A stretch of 64,000 bases of DNA from Lachancea mirantina (lineage: Eukaryota; Ascomycota; Saccharomycetes; Saccharomycetales; Saccharomycetaceae): the NCBI GenBank assembly GCA_900074745.1, contig LT598464.1:745467-809466 (forward strand), given 5' to 3'. The position numbers and the translations under genes are program-made. The notes under the pieces are model-generated. The model ran no database searches and was not told the DNA's origin. It saw nothing but the letters and a program-made list of their open reading frames with translations. Positions 9,089 to 18,651 of the stretch are shown one piece after another. The first letter of the stretch is position 1. Each line of letters starts with the position of its first letter.

Positions 9089-10146
9089 GTAGCTTTGTAG
9101 GCCGGGGTGTTTTATGAAGAGCCTATTTAAGTTATTGTAACACATTGTTTTCAGGCTCTGAAGTGGGTCCCTGATTACCTACGAGGAATTTGGAGATCTC
9201 GCGGCGCAGCGGTGGCTGTTCGAATTGGTGAGAAGCCCGTGTCTATGGCGATAGTGATCTCTAGATCACGTGATTAAATCATAACATACGTCGACTTTCC
9301 GACGACATCATGTGATGTTCTATCATTATCTACGCACGAGTCCACTTTGAGTTTGAGCGGTGTTTGGGTGTTTGCTATATATAGCACTCCACTGCAGTAT
9401 TGCTTGCGTATTATTCGTAGTAGGCACACAGGCACACAGGCAGTAACTATCCGTAAATCTTTGGACTATGGCTTTCGCCGCGGCATGGTCTCTATTGAAA
9501 GCACCCTTCACCTTCCCAGGCACCGGTACCATGGTAATAGCGATAGTAACTGTTACTTGTCGGTTTTCTTTGATCCGACATGTAGATCACCCTCCGGGTT
9601 TCTTGCTAATTGCCAAGGACAGCCCGAAAATTCCCGGAGTTGCCCTAGGCACTTTTCGCTGATACGTCACAGCAAGGGAAATCTCTGCAAATGGCAAGCG
9701 ATAACCGAGGCTGTTGATCTAGGGTACACTTTGGATCTGCGGGATTCCCGAGCGAACGTTGCGTAACAGGAAATGGCCCTTGTCGCGACAAGCTCCGTGA
9801 TCCGACTCCTCGGAAATTCTGCCCTGACGATGACCTTCACCACATCGCGAAACTCAAGTTCGTGCAGTTCTTTTGTTGCCTACGTGCGGATTTTAGGTTA
9901 CGGTTTCTGGGAATAACATTTTTGGCGCTAGGTACGGAATGAGTCCAGTCCTGGGATTTGCCAAGCTGGCCCAGAGATGATGGCGTTTCCATATGATCTC
10001 TGAAAGGAGCAGTGAGAGTCTTTTGATGATCTACCAATTATTGAAAGCTGACGAGTAATGCTGATACCTATGGCAAGTCCTTTGCTTACCCGCCTGCATG
10101 CTTAGTCTATATAGGAAGGAAACGCCGAGTCTGGACTCGCCAGAGT

Positions 10147-10180
10147 CACGTGCCTATAGTGTCAGAATAAAATTAAGTGA
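10147..10180 (+). repeat. E-box module copy, plus orientation
   Basis: CACGTGCCTATAGTGTCAGA followed by ATAAAATTAAGTG, a close match to the LTR core with GTCAGAATAAAATTA, here on the plus strand. Confidence 0.5.
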
Positions 10181-10644
10181 TTTCTAATGAACAGTGCTTA
10201 TCCTGAGAGGATTAACGAGCACGAAGCGAGTTCACTCTTCAGCCAAGGCCATATCTTAGTGTCTATCTTTTGGTTGCATGAGACGTTTGAGAAACGAACA
10301 CGGAGACCTACACTTCGTAAATTAACGAGCCTATGTTATCACGGTCGTTCTAAAGATCGGCATATGGAACTCTAACGTCCAACCCAACGGCGAACGTCGG
10401 ATCTCTGCGTGTCACACGCTAACACCTGGATGTGCAATTTCAGCGCCGCATGAAATGTCGACTTCCTGGGGTACTTGGTGCGGAACTCCAAAAATAAATT
10501 TGGCTGCAGATGTCACCGAACGCCTAACCAATATGTGAGATGACATAAGAAACCGCATGCAATGCAACAGAAAATCATGCCGTAAGAATAGTAGTAAACT
10601 TGCCGACTGATATCCAAATCAGGCTTCAATACTTCCAAGCACTC

Positions 10645-11215
10645 TTCAACAATAGTGAACGCTCGAACGTGCACCTCGGGTCGGCATTATTGTTGCGTAC
10701 AACCTCCCATCGCAATCTCTCCGCCTTGTAGTAGACCAGACTTCATCACGTTATCGCCGTTCAAAATTGTGGCCGATAGCGCAGATAGTGCAAATCTACC
10801 AGCTGTCTCCGGATGGCTGCAGATATCCTAGATGGCGCGGGGTAATGATCTCCATCGCGCCGCGGTTCCACTTCTGTGAGCCAAATATCAACATAGATGT
10901 GATAGAAGCTGCTACGAGAGAGGCAAGAAGTAACAAGCGCTTCAACCACTTCATCTTCATGTCCAGTTACGCCCGCTGATCGCGTTGCTGAACCACGAAC
11001 AGAAGGACCCGCCCGAGAAACATCTGGGAGTACCTGGCACACCCTGTATGAAACCTATCCTCGGACGCTTATGGGCAACCCCATGGGCTTGTAGATCAAG
11101 CAGACAGGTTTCCTAGCTCTAAAAAGGGACTTTAAACGTCATTGGGCGGGGAGAGAGCTAGACATCTCGATGCTACGCATTATATCGCTGTATCGTTGTC
11201 TGGGCGTGACACCTT
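10645..11215 (+). pseudogene. decayed NmrA-like gene (first copy of a tandem duplication)
   Basis: Nucleotide similarity to the intact gene at 11947 is visible along its length: ACGTGCACCTCGGGTCGGCA here against ACGTGCGCCTCAGGTCGGCA there, then CTCCGCCTTGTAGTAGACCA against CTTCGGCTTGTAGTGAACTC. At protein level NINIDVIEAATREARSNKRF and FNHFIFMSSYA match NMIDAAVEETKTNKAFKHFIFSSA, and a later piece ERARHLDATHYIAVS matches ERARHFYATYQIVA, but these lie in different frames separated by stops and deletions. The start codon is lost and about the last 90-100 codons are missing. The similarity continues upstream: 10420-10640 resembles about 11640-11940. It cannot encode a working enzyme. Confidence 0.8.
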
Positions 11216-11946
11216 AGCTTTGATAAAATTCACATCATGATTCCAACTGATTGTCGCTCTTATGATTTTTTGGCCAGGGACACCATGATATTGTTGAAGT
11301 CGTATATATTTCTGCTGTCGCTCGGATGCGTTGCATGTTTGGCCTAAAAATATACGACTGACCTTGACGGACGGCATTCGTTGTACGAACAGTAAGGGCT
11401 CCAAGAGAGCTGACTTTTCAGTAATGTTGGATATCTCTGTAACCATACTACAGCAGGATCACACCGTTCTCAGTTGCCTCTGTTGCCCACTTCTGTCCCA
11501 TAGATCAGTGAGGACTGCATCTCTCTAATTGGAGAGCTTACGCTACCACCGCTGTGTTTGATGATCTACACACGGAGTTGCGACGTATCGTCGAAAGAGG
11601 CATGTAAGAAGATGAATGCGCCGGGCTGTCAATGGGTAAAATCCCTATTTGCAATGGCAACACCACATGAAATTATAACTTACAGGGGTATCGGATGCGG
11701 AACTACAGAATCAAGTTTGGTTGCACACGTCATGGAAGACCAGACTGATATGTGAAACGGCGTGATAGACTGCAAGCAGTGACCATCATGCCGAAACGCA
11801 AAATATACGCTTGTCGACAGGTATTCCAAATCAGGCTTAAAAGCCGGCATGTTCGCTTTGATAAGTGCGATCTCCGCTTGTACACGGTAAACCTCCACTG
11901 CAGTGATCGCTGTACAACGGGAACTAGCCTTTAAATCTGCTGACAG
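11216..11946. other. intergenic between duplicate copies
   Basis: The second half (from about 11640) is the upstream region of the intact NmrA-like gene and is similar to 10420-10640. The first half shows no feature that I can support. Confidence 0.45.
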
Positions 11947-12873
11947 ATGACGGAGCTCATCGTCCTAACGTGCGCCTCAGGTCGGCAATGCAGCGGAATT
12001 ATACCTCTTCTGTACGGCAAACCATCATACTTGCTTCGGCTTGTAGTGAACTCGACTTCATCGCTCCAGCGCCTCTCAAAGCAGTGGCCTGCAGCGGAAG
12101 TGGTCCAGGCCAACCTGCGGTCACCAGATGACTGTTCGAAGATTCTGCACGGTGCGACGGCCATTGTTTTCATCGGACCGCCCTATCACCCTTACGAAGT
12201 GACGCTTGGAATGAACATGATAGATGCTGCGGTCGAGGAGACTAAAACGAACAAAGCTTTTAAACACTTTATCTTTTCCTCGGCTATACATCCGGAGCTG
12301 AGCAAAATGCTGAATCACACGCATAAACGCCCAATAGAGGAGTATCTGACGGAGTCTGGCCTGTCTTATACGATCCTTCAGCCCAGCACGTTCATGGACA
12401 ACTTCATCGGTGTCTTAGTCGACCAGGCCGCGTCTTCTGCCCACAAGAAGGGCCTCTTCAAAGCGACCTTTAATCCAAACACGCCGATGTCGTTTTCTAC
12501 AGTTCGCGACCTTGCGGACATCGTTGTCAAGGTTATTACTGAGAGAGCCAGACATTTCTACGCCACGTATCAGATCGTCGCGACCTTTCCTATTACGACG
12601 ACCGAGTTTATCACGCAAGTGGGCGAAGCCTTGGGAATAGAATTTGAAATTCAACAGATGCCCTTTGAGCAAGCGTGTGAGATCTTTACCAAGAGCAAGA
12701 CTGCTGGGCAGGAAATGGATCAGCAGTATAAAGACGGTCCCGAAAGGATGCTGATATACTATAACAGTCGCGGCTTGTATGGGAACCCTGGAGTGGCAGA
12801 GTGGTTGCTGGGAAGGCCGGCTACCTCACCCGCCGATTTAGCACTGGCTAAACTCAAAGAACGTTCTCAATGA
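11947..12873 (+). CDS. NmrA-like NAD(P)-binding protein (atypical SDR)
   Basis: A 308-residue atypical short-chain dehydrogenase of the NmrA/HSCARG or isoflavone-reductase-like group. It begins with the usual beta strand (ELIVLTCAS) and has the expected landmarks ATAIVFIGPP, FKHFIFSSAIHPELSKMLNH, LSYTILQPSTFMDN and TVRDLADIVVKVI. The family's GATGxxG-type nucleotide loop is unusual here: it reads TCASGRQC at residues 8-15, so Cys9 and Cys15 stand where Gly is normal, while Gly12 is kept. Members are either NAD(P)H-dependent reductases or redox sensors without catalysis; the altered loop leaves both open. The ATG at 11947 is the first in frame. A dead tandem copy lies directly upstream. Confidence 0.85.
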   Translation: MTELIVLTCASGRQCSGIIPLLYGKPSYLLRLVVNSTSSLQRLSKQWPAAEVVQANLRSPDDCSKILHGATAIVFIGPPYHPYEVTLGMNMIDAAVEETKTNKAFKHFIFSSAIHPELSKMLNHTHKRPIEEYLTESGLSYTILQPSTFMDNFIGVLVDQAASSAHKKGLFKATFNPNTPMSFSTVRDLADIVVKVITERARHFYATYQIVATFPITTTEFITQVGEALGIEFEIQQMPFEQACEIFTKSKTAGQEMDQQYKDGPERMLIYYNSRGLYGNPGVAEWLLGRPATSPADLALAKLKERSQ

Positions 12874-14080
12874 ATGTTTGGGGGTCGACAGAAATCATTC
12901 TGGTTATGGAATTGGCCCTAACTAGGCGCGTATTCACAGTGCGCATTTGTCCGAAGGATTTGTTTTGAAAAGTGGTTCTCGTGATGTTGCCACTTTTAGC
13001 ATTGCCAGTGCTATTATTTTCCCGCCCTATTTAGTTCCCAGACTCTCCGAACCAGGCCAATCCTTGCGAAAAAAGGAACAGAACACCAAAGTCTTCAATT
13101 GAGCACTTGTTTTGAGTGCGTTGAATGAAATAGTGAAAAAATGTTATGAAAATCCGTTTTTCTTGCTCTCTTTAGCCGCCTGCGTGTGACTTTCTTTATT
13201 CAAACACGCCATTTATCGAAGTGTAGGGGCATTCGCGTTTTTTTGCTATTTGAATCAGCAACTGTCGTTCTTGTCTGTCACTGTCAATGTCATGTGGCGT
13301 TTCCAGCAAAGGAAGGCTGTAAATCCCGAGAGCCATGCTGCTCGCGCTGCGTGCGTCTGGGCCTTGATTGTTCTGTAATTTGGACACAACAGCGTAAGCA
13401 GAACTTTTGATTTTGACCTTTCTGTAGCGATTTTGTTGTAGTTGAGGCTATTTGTAAATTGCCTTTTATTTTAAACCGAGTAAACGTTTTCAAAAAGACA
13501 GTGTGAAACACGTAGCCCAAGTTGATTCAGCGCTTGCAAGCTTGTTTATCGAAATGAGCAAAAAGGAGTAGGATTTGGTTTTTTAATGTTGCCTCTTGTT
13601 CCAAAGCGTTGACATAATCCACACCGCCTGTTCAGATAAATAACGCTCTTGTCATTTTCGCTTTGACAAAGTTTGTTAAGATTTCAAAAGTCGTTCATCA
13701 CCTAAAATTTCAAGAATATGGCGTGCGTCGAGTTAATCTGTGTAATTGTCTATACTGAACCCTTCAAAAAGCCTTCAATATGTCAATGATTGAGATCGTT
13801 AAATTCAAGGCTTTCTGTGCGGAAATCGGAGGAAAAATACGTTAAAGGAGCTGAATATATTCTCTTAATTGTCGAAAACTCTGAGATCAACTGCTGTTTT
13901 GGTATAGCGGCAGAATTTCATTCTTGAATGTGTATCAAAACTGCTGTTAGCATGGTTTTTTAACTTTAGGTTTAATATCTTCTAACGATATCATTACAAT
14001 GGGGAAGCCCACTTTCCTGAGAGGAAACAAAGCTTGATGTGAAAAGTGCTCACGCATGAGGGCTTCTTGGACAAATTCTC
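12874..14080. other. intergenic, 1.2 kb, with possible zinc-cluster relic
   Basis: At about 13284-13371 (+) a frame reads CKSREPCCSRCVRLGLDC, which fits the second half of a fungal Zn(II)2Cys6 cluster; the first half (CHCQCHVAFPAKEG) has the wrong cysteine spacing. This may be the last trace of a regulator gene. The rest, 13400-14080, is AT-rich and shows nothing else. Confidence 0.4.
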
Positions 14081-15247
14081 ATGATGCATCAAGAGTGTAA
14101 CAAGTTTCTGAAGACTTTTAAGCTTAGGTATCCTATTGTACAAGCCCCAATGGCCGGCGTGACAACGCCCGAGATGGCATTCGCAGTTGCAGCTAGGGGT
14201 GGTATGGGATCTTTAAGTTTATCTCACGTTAATCTCCAAAAAAAATCCGCGGTGTTGGAAATTGGCAAAGCCTTGAATGTTTTTCTTGCTGAGAAAGGTG
14301 CTGTCAATGCACAAAATGTCAACCTGAACTTCTTTTGTCATCCTATTTACCCTAGACCTACAACGTCACAGAAAGAGAATTGGAAGAAGCTTTACTCTAA
14401 AATTTTGGGATCTGAAGAATTAGGTACAGGATTTCGGTTTGATAATGGTAACGTAAGTTTCCAAACCATCGAAACTAAAGAGAATTTAGATATTCTTAAG
14501 TCTCTGCTGGCGTTTTTCCAGAACAAATTCACACCCGGCGTGATCAGCTTCCACTTCGGGTGTCCTTCTTCGCATTTTATCGAAGAGTTGAAAAAGCTTG
14601 GGATTTCCGTTTTCGTGACGGTTACCAATGAGTTTGAGGGAGAACAGGTTCTCAAATTTGGTGTTGACGGTATCGTTTGCCAGGGTTATGAGGCTGGTGG
14701 ACACCGAGGCAGATTTCCGGACACTGATGCCAAATATGATGAGTGTCTTTCTACGCTATGTCTGTTCAAGAAACTAAAGCAACTTAAGGTCAAACTGGGA
14801 AGCGAATCGTTTCTTATCCCTGCCGGTGGGATTATGGATTCTCAGACTATTCAGTTCTACTTGGATCAAGGCGCTTCTGCTTGCCAGTTGGGCACTGCAT
14901 TCTTAGCAGCAAAGGAGTCTCAGTCCTGCCGATTTTTCCGTAATCTGATAAATTCTGACGATAGGAAATGCACTCTAATGACTCCACTTCCCTCGGGGCT
15001 ACCGGCGAGAACTCTGCTGACACCATTTATTGAAAAGCTAGTGAACCTAAGCCACGATGAGGACTTACCCCCCTACGGCTACAGGTACAGTGAGTTTAAG
15101 TCGTTAAGATCAAAATTCCCCGCAATGGTAGACTTTAATCTGTGCGGCCAAGGTGTTAATCAAATGGAGATGGGGCGGGACGAGTGCTTGAGCTCGCAGG
15201 AAATTTTGAGCAATCTAGCGCAAGGCCTTTTCATCCATCAAGAGTAG
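14081..15247 (+). CDS. nitronate monooxygenase-like flavoprotein
   Basis: A 388-residue TIM-barrel FMN protein of the nitronate monooxygenase (former 2-nitropropane dioxygenase) family, similar in layout to S. cerevisiae YJR149W. These enzymes oxidise alkyl nitronates such as propionate-3-nitronate to aldehydes or ketones and nitrite. Visible motifs: YPIVQAPMAGVTTPEMA at residues 18-34, FHFGCPS near 155, DGIVCQGYEAGGHRGRF near 196-212 (the GGH phosphate/active-site region), IPAGGI near 246-251 and ASACQLGTAFL near 265-276. ATG at 14081 is followed by a second Met, so translation could begin one codon later. No signal peptide. It stands alone; the possible zinc-cluster relic lies upstream. Confidence 0.92.
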   Translation: MMHQECNKFLKTFKLRYPIVQAPMAGVTTPEMAFAVAARGGMGSLSLSHVNLQKKSAVLEIGKALNVFLAEKGAVNAQNVNLNFFCHPIYPRPTTSQKENWKKLYSKILGSEELGTGFRFDNGNVSFQTIETKENLDILKSLLAFFQNKFTPGVISFHFGCPSSHFIEELKKLGISVFVTVTNEFEGEQVLKFGVDGIVCQGYEAGGHRGRFPDTDAKYDECLSTLCLFKKLKQLKVKLGSESFLIPAGGIMDSQTIQFYLDQGASACQLGTAFLAAKESQSCRFFRNLINSDDRKCTLMTPLPSGLPARTLLTPFIEKLVNLSHDEDLPPYGYRYSEFKSLRSKFPAMVDFNLCGQGVNQMEMGRDECLSSQEILSNLAQGLFIHQE

Positions 15248-15391
15248 GAACTTAATGCTATGAAGGAATTCATATGCAAGCCCTGAAGATCGAACTAGTT
15301 TTTGGCTGAAACTCGGTTCGCGACTTCATTTCGATGCTGGAGACGTGGCCGGCGAGGTGAGCTCTGATAGGACTGTTTGTAAATATGAATT

Positions 15392-15808
15392 ATGACAATT
15401 AGCGACTTTCACGCAATGCGCAGGAATGTAACCAAATTCATCATCAAGAGATTTCGAATGTCAGCATTTCACTACAATCGCAAAGGGTTCCGCCAATATA
15501 GCACAACAAACCATAATCATATCAAGCCAGAAACTAAATCTGAGAATATGAAGGGCTCTATGAGACAGCGAAAGTCAAGAATAGAATATACGATTTGCTT
15601 CTTATTCGCCAGGAACAGAAGTAACTTATGGATAAAAGTTAAAAAGTGCAACTTTAATTATATGCCCATAATGAAGCAGGAGAATCTGATGACGTTTAAT
15701 TCACAGACTTCGATGGTCCTCAAAATCGGCAGAAAGCTTGAATGGGTACTAAACGAACTGAAAACACGCAGATCTAACGTTAAGGTAGATGGCATATCAT
15801 TTTATTAA
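15392..15808 (+). CDS. hypothetical basic protein, 138 aa (doubtful)
   Basis: An ATG-started frame of 138 codons rich in Lys, Arg and Asn, with no signal peptide, membrane segment or family that I recognise. It lies between the stops of two convergent genes and ends 15 bp before the stop of the wall-protein gene, a place where a separate gene is less expected. It may be chance in AT-rich DNA; a conserved ortholog would be needed to accept it. Confidence 0.25.
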   Translation: MTISDFHAMRRNVTKFIIKRFRMSAFHYNRKGFRQYSTTNHNHIKPETKSENMKGSMRQRKSRIEYTICFLFARNRSNLWIKVKKCNFNYMPIMKQENLMTFNSQTSMVLKIGRKLEWVLNELKTRRSNVKVDGISFY

Positions 15809-15822
15809 TTTTAGGCAACCTT

Positions 15823-17496
15823 TTAAATTAGCGCCAAGAGACCCAACAAAGCGGCAACGCCGTTGAATTTCAAAAAGTTAGCACCTGCCGAGTAAGTGGA
15901 GATGCCAACAATGGAAGAGGTAGAACCAGCAGCCGCTGTGGACACGAAAACGGAAGATGGAGTGTAAGCACCCGATGACGAAGGAGCAGCAGCGGCCTCG
16001 GTGGCGGTAGCAGCAGTCAATGGGCAATAGGTGGTGTAAACGGTGTAGACACCTCCGGAAACGGAAGAAATCACCACCGTTGGGACAACGGAAGTTCCAG
16101 AAACCATGGTAGGCTTTGGAGAAGTCTCGGCAGTGAGTGGACAGTAAGTAGTGTATTCAGTGACGACACCGTTGGTGGTGACGGTAGCAGTGGAAATACC
16201 AACGGCAGTGGTTTTCTTGGCGCAAGCAGTACAGGTGGTGATGACAGTGGTCGAGAGAGCGGTGGTGGAGGTGGTGGTGACGGAACCAGTAGCGGAACCA
16301 GAGCCAGAGCCAGAAGCGGAGCCAGTGACGGAACCAGTAGCAGAGCCGGTGGCAGAGCCAGAGGCAGAACCGGTGGCAGTGGCAGTGCCGTTACCAGAAA
16401 CAGAGGCAGAGCCAGTAGCGGAACCGGTAGCGGAGCCAGTAGCTGAGCCAGTGGCAGTGGCGGTGCCGTTACTAGAAGCAGAGGCAGAGCCGGACGCAGA
16501 AGAGCTGCCGGAGCTGCCGGAGCCCCCGCCGGTGGATGGTAGCGATGGGGTGGAGAAGAAGAAGCCTGGGCCGTAGTTGACGTTGGTGAAAGAGTAAGGG
16601 GTGTCTCTCTTGGCGACGGAGCCGGCGCTGCCCAAAGTCAAGCTGGCGTCGAATTGGTAGACGCTTTGCAACGAGGAGAAGTCGACGTTGAACTTGATGA
16701 AAACGTCTGAGTAGTCGATGTTGTCGTCGTCGACGCCGCCCTCGGTGTAGACGGTGGTTAGGTTGCCTTCGAAAGCGACCTGGAGGTCGGACGCGGTGAC
16801 GGTGTAGGTCTTCAAGTCATGTTGGTAGACGCTGTCGTAGGTACCGGAGCCCGCTGGGTCGTTGAATGGGTCAGTGCCGTTTCTGGTGAACAGGACGTTG
16901 ACGTTGTTGGGGTCGAACGAGTAAGGGGAGTCGGCAGACGCGGACAACGAGAAAGAGCCCTCCCAGATCTCGGCTGGGATGTTCAAGTAGTAGGTCAGGT
17001 ATTTGTCCGAGACGTCGATCTGACTGTTGAACACAGGCTTGTCGGTTGGGAGAGGCACAAAGTCGATGGTCACGTTGTAGTCGCCCTCGTTGGATCCGAA
17101 CGTCATTTCCATTGGGCCCGGCTGCAACGTGTCTAGCGAAGCAGTCGACGCCGAGAAACTGACGTTGTACTTGCCCGATGGAGGCACGGATGTAAAGTCG
17201 ACCGAGTAGTTACCCCCATCGTTGTTGATCGTTCCGTACGGGAACGTGTACGACTGCTCATCAGGCACGTCACCGAGCACCGAGGGGATCGAGAACCACC
17301 CGGTGCCTGCGGCGGTGACCTCGAACTGGATGGTCGCGACGAAAGGGTACGTGTAACTGTAGGAAGTGTGCGAGCCCGTCGTTAGCGAAACGATGTCAGC
17401 GCCGCTGACTCCGACAGGAAGCGACGAGTTGGTGAAGGCGGCGCTTGCGCCGCCTGCAACAGCAGCGATAGATGTAGCGAGTGTAGAGGTTTTCAT
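15823..17496 (-). CDS. GPI-anchored cell wall glycoprotein
   Basis: A 557-residue secreted protein. Residues 1-19 (MKTSTLATSIAAVAGGASA) form a signal peptide. Residues 20-295 are a beta-rich domain with several N-glycosylation sequons that I cannot assign to a family. A Kex2-type Lys-Arg is at residues 296-297 (SVAKRDT). Residues about 310-410 are almost only Gly, Ser, Ala and Thr with repeats of (S/T)ATGSATGS, a stalk for O-mannosylation. Two copies of YTTYCPLTA (about 450 and 490), a motif common in yeast flocculins and Sed1-like proteins, precede a C-terminal hydrophobic tail (FNGVAALLGLLALI) behind a small-residue site (SAGAN), the GPI signal. It is expected to be linked to wall glucan. 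TATA box at 17580-17585. Confidence 0.9.
   Translation of the reverse strand: MKTSTLATSIAAVAGGASAAFTNSSLPVGVSGADIVSLTTGSHTSYSYTYPFVATIQFEVTAAGTGWFSIPSVLGDVPDEQSYTFPYGTINNDGGNYSVDFTSVPPSGKYNVSFSASTASLDTLQPGPMEMTFGSNEGDYNVTIDFVPLPTDKPVFNSQIDVSDKYLTYYLNIPAEIWEGSFSLSASADSPYSFDPNNVNVLFTRNGTDPFNDPAGSGTYDSVYQHDLKTYTVTASDLQVAFEGNLTTVYTEGGVDDDNIDYSDVFIKFNVDFSSLQSVYQFDASLTLGSAGSVAKRDTPYSFTNVNYGPGFFFSTPSLPSTGGGSGSSGSSSASGSASASSNGTATATGSATGSATGSATGSASVSGNGTATATGSASGSATGSATGSVTGSASGSGSGSATGSVTTTSTTALSTTVITTCTACAKKTTAVGISTATVTTNGVVTEYTTYCPLTAETSPKPTMVSGTSVVPTVVISSVSGGVYTVYTTYCPLTAATATEAAAAPSSSGAYTPSSVFVSTAAAGSTSSIVGISTYSAGANFLKFNGVAALLGLLALI
16280..16500 (-). repeat. Gly/Ser/Ala/Thr-coding tandem repeats in wall protein
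   Basis: Imperfect short repeats coding for TATGSATGSATGSASVSGNG and variants, residues about 330-405. Such repeats vary in number between strains in yeast wall proteins. The open frame on the opposite strand (EPVAEPEPE repeats) is an artefact of this repeat. Confidence 0.75.
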
Positions 17497-17579
17497 TGGT
17501 GGGGAGCTGTGGACTAACCAAGACTGAAAACGAAAAACCAGAAACCCAGATACGTACCTCCTACGACTACCGCTGCCCC

Positions 17580-17585
17580 TTTATA
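17580..17585 (-). promoter_or_regulatory. TATA box of wall-protein gene
   Basis: TATAAA on the minus strand, 84-89 bp before the ATG at 17496. Confidence 0.6.
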
Positions 17586-18263
17586 CTTTTGGTTGCTGGT
17601 ACAAGCGGTGCTAGCTCCGCGACCTCCGCAAAGGGCTTTGTTTTGGTGGTCCTGAACGCGGTTGCTCCTACTCATTGTCTTGGCTCTCTTTGCCCTCTTC
17701 GCGTTTCCACTGTGATTCTCTGGCTCCGATTTTCGTGTTGGGCGAAGGAACCACAGACGCTGATGCCCCCGCGGGTAAGATCTGCTGCTGACGGCATCAT
17801 GCATCAAAACGGGTGTGAGCTTATTTAAACCCCGGGGCTGCGGCCAGTTGCCAGTGGCTCCCGTGCCAAGATACCGCCAAGTGCGGATCTCGGCTGCACG
17901 ATCCTCGGCCCAGACGGGTTTCTATGCGTTTCCTCATGCGGCCTCGGCCCAACGTCACTCCGTGCAGGAGGAATGCAAACGCGATTCGTGACATACCGGT
18001 ACCGGCGAGTGATACAAGCCGAGGCACGAGCCGAGGCTTACGCCTCGGCGCGAGCCGCGGAGTCGCTTGCCTAGAGCGCAAGGGGCAAAAGGTAAACAAT
18101 GGTATGCGGAGATGCGAAAATAACGCGCAGCACGGGAGGAGGTGTGTGGGTGGCCATCGGGTACATTGTGTGTTTTCGCTGAACAACCTACGGGATTTGT
18201 GGCGGGTGGGATTGTGTTGAAAGCTAGTCTTTGGGGTAGAAACATTAAACAAAGGCGGCGCTA

Positions 18264-18297
18264 CGAAAACGTCGTGTTCTGTCGCAGTGGTCACGTG
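18264..18297 (-). repeat. E-box module copy
   Basis: Minus strand: CACGTGACCACTGCGACAGA followed by ACACGACG. Matches the shared core through GACAGAA. Confidence 0.45.
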
Positions 18298-18366
18298 ACA
18301 CCATGGGCGCTGACTTTGAAGATTACGTAATGTACCCACGGTAGACGAAACAGAGCATAGATGTGT

Positions 18367-18640
18367 TGTTGGGGTTTACCGTTGTCGGTGGTTGATAGGT
18401 TTCTGAAGTGCGCATTTAATGCTTTCATAGCTGAGTTTAATGATAAGACAAATAGGGTATTGAGTACTTATATCTCTCCGGGGCTGTCTTACAACCATGA
18501 GCACTACGATCCTGGTCATATCGGCTCTTTTTATACAATTTGTGTACCACTGTTCCAACTTCATCTTGATCATAAACCGTCCGTTCAGCTCCGTCCTATT
18601 TTATTCTGTCACGTCGATCACGTGATGATACAATTGAACA
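18367..18640 (-). mobile_element. solo LTR-like element, copy A (truncated)
   Basis: Starts TGTTGGGGTTTACCGTTGTC and continues GGTGGTTGATAGGTTTCTGA, GAGTACTTATATCTCTCCG, TTTTTATACAATTTGTG and ATTTTATTCTGTCACGTCGA then TCACGTGATGATACAATTGAAC, matching copy C at 63489. About 170 bp present in copy C is deleted here, and similarity stops at about 18640, 12 bp before the HSP31 stop. The minus strand has a good TATAAAAAG, so I take minus as the likely transcript strand. Confidence 0.75.
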
Positions 18641-18651
18641 TGTGTACATTT

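Larger units (their letters stand above)
9040..10644. other. gene-poor region, 1.6 kb
   Basis: A 64-codon frame at 9468-9662 (+) begins with ATG 85-92 bp after TATATATA at 9376-9383 and has one hydrophobic stretch (TMVIAIVTVT); it could be a small gene but nothing else supports it. A plus-oriented E-box module is at 10147-10180. From about 10420 onward the sequence is the decayed upstream part of the duplicated NmrA-like unit. Confidence 0.4.
17497..18366. promoter_or_regulatory. long, GC-rich upstream region of the wall-protein gene
   Basis: About 870 bp without a gene. Between 17820 and 18060 it is unusually GC-rich and carries CCTCGGC-type sequences in both orientations (near 17898, 17940, 18020, 18033, 18043), including a perfect hairpin GCCGAGGC-TTAC-GCCTCGGC at 18030-18049 and CCCCGGGG near 17830. 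They may be clustered binding sites for a regulator of the wall protein. An E-box module sits at 18264-18297. Confidence 0.5.

Noticed and set aside
9837-10375. Short open frames of 60-70 codons between 9.8 and 10.4 kb
   Set aside because: No start context, family or conserved partner; composition like surrounding non-coding DNA.
16151-16576. Plus-strand frame with EPVAEPEPE repeats
   Set aside because: Antisense of the Gly/Ser/Ala repeats of the wall protein; no promoter or family.
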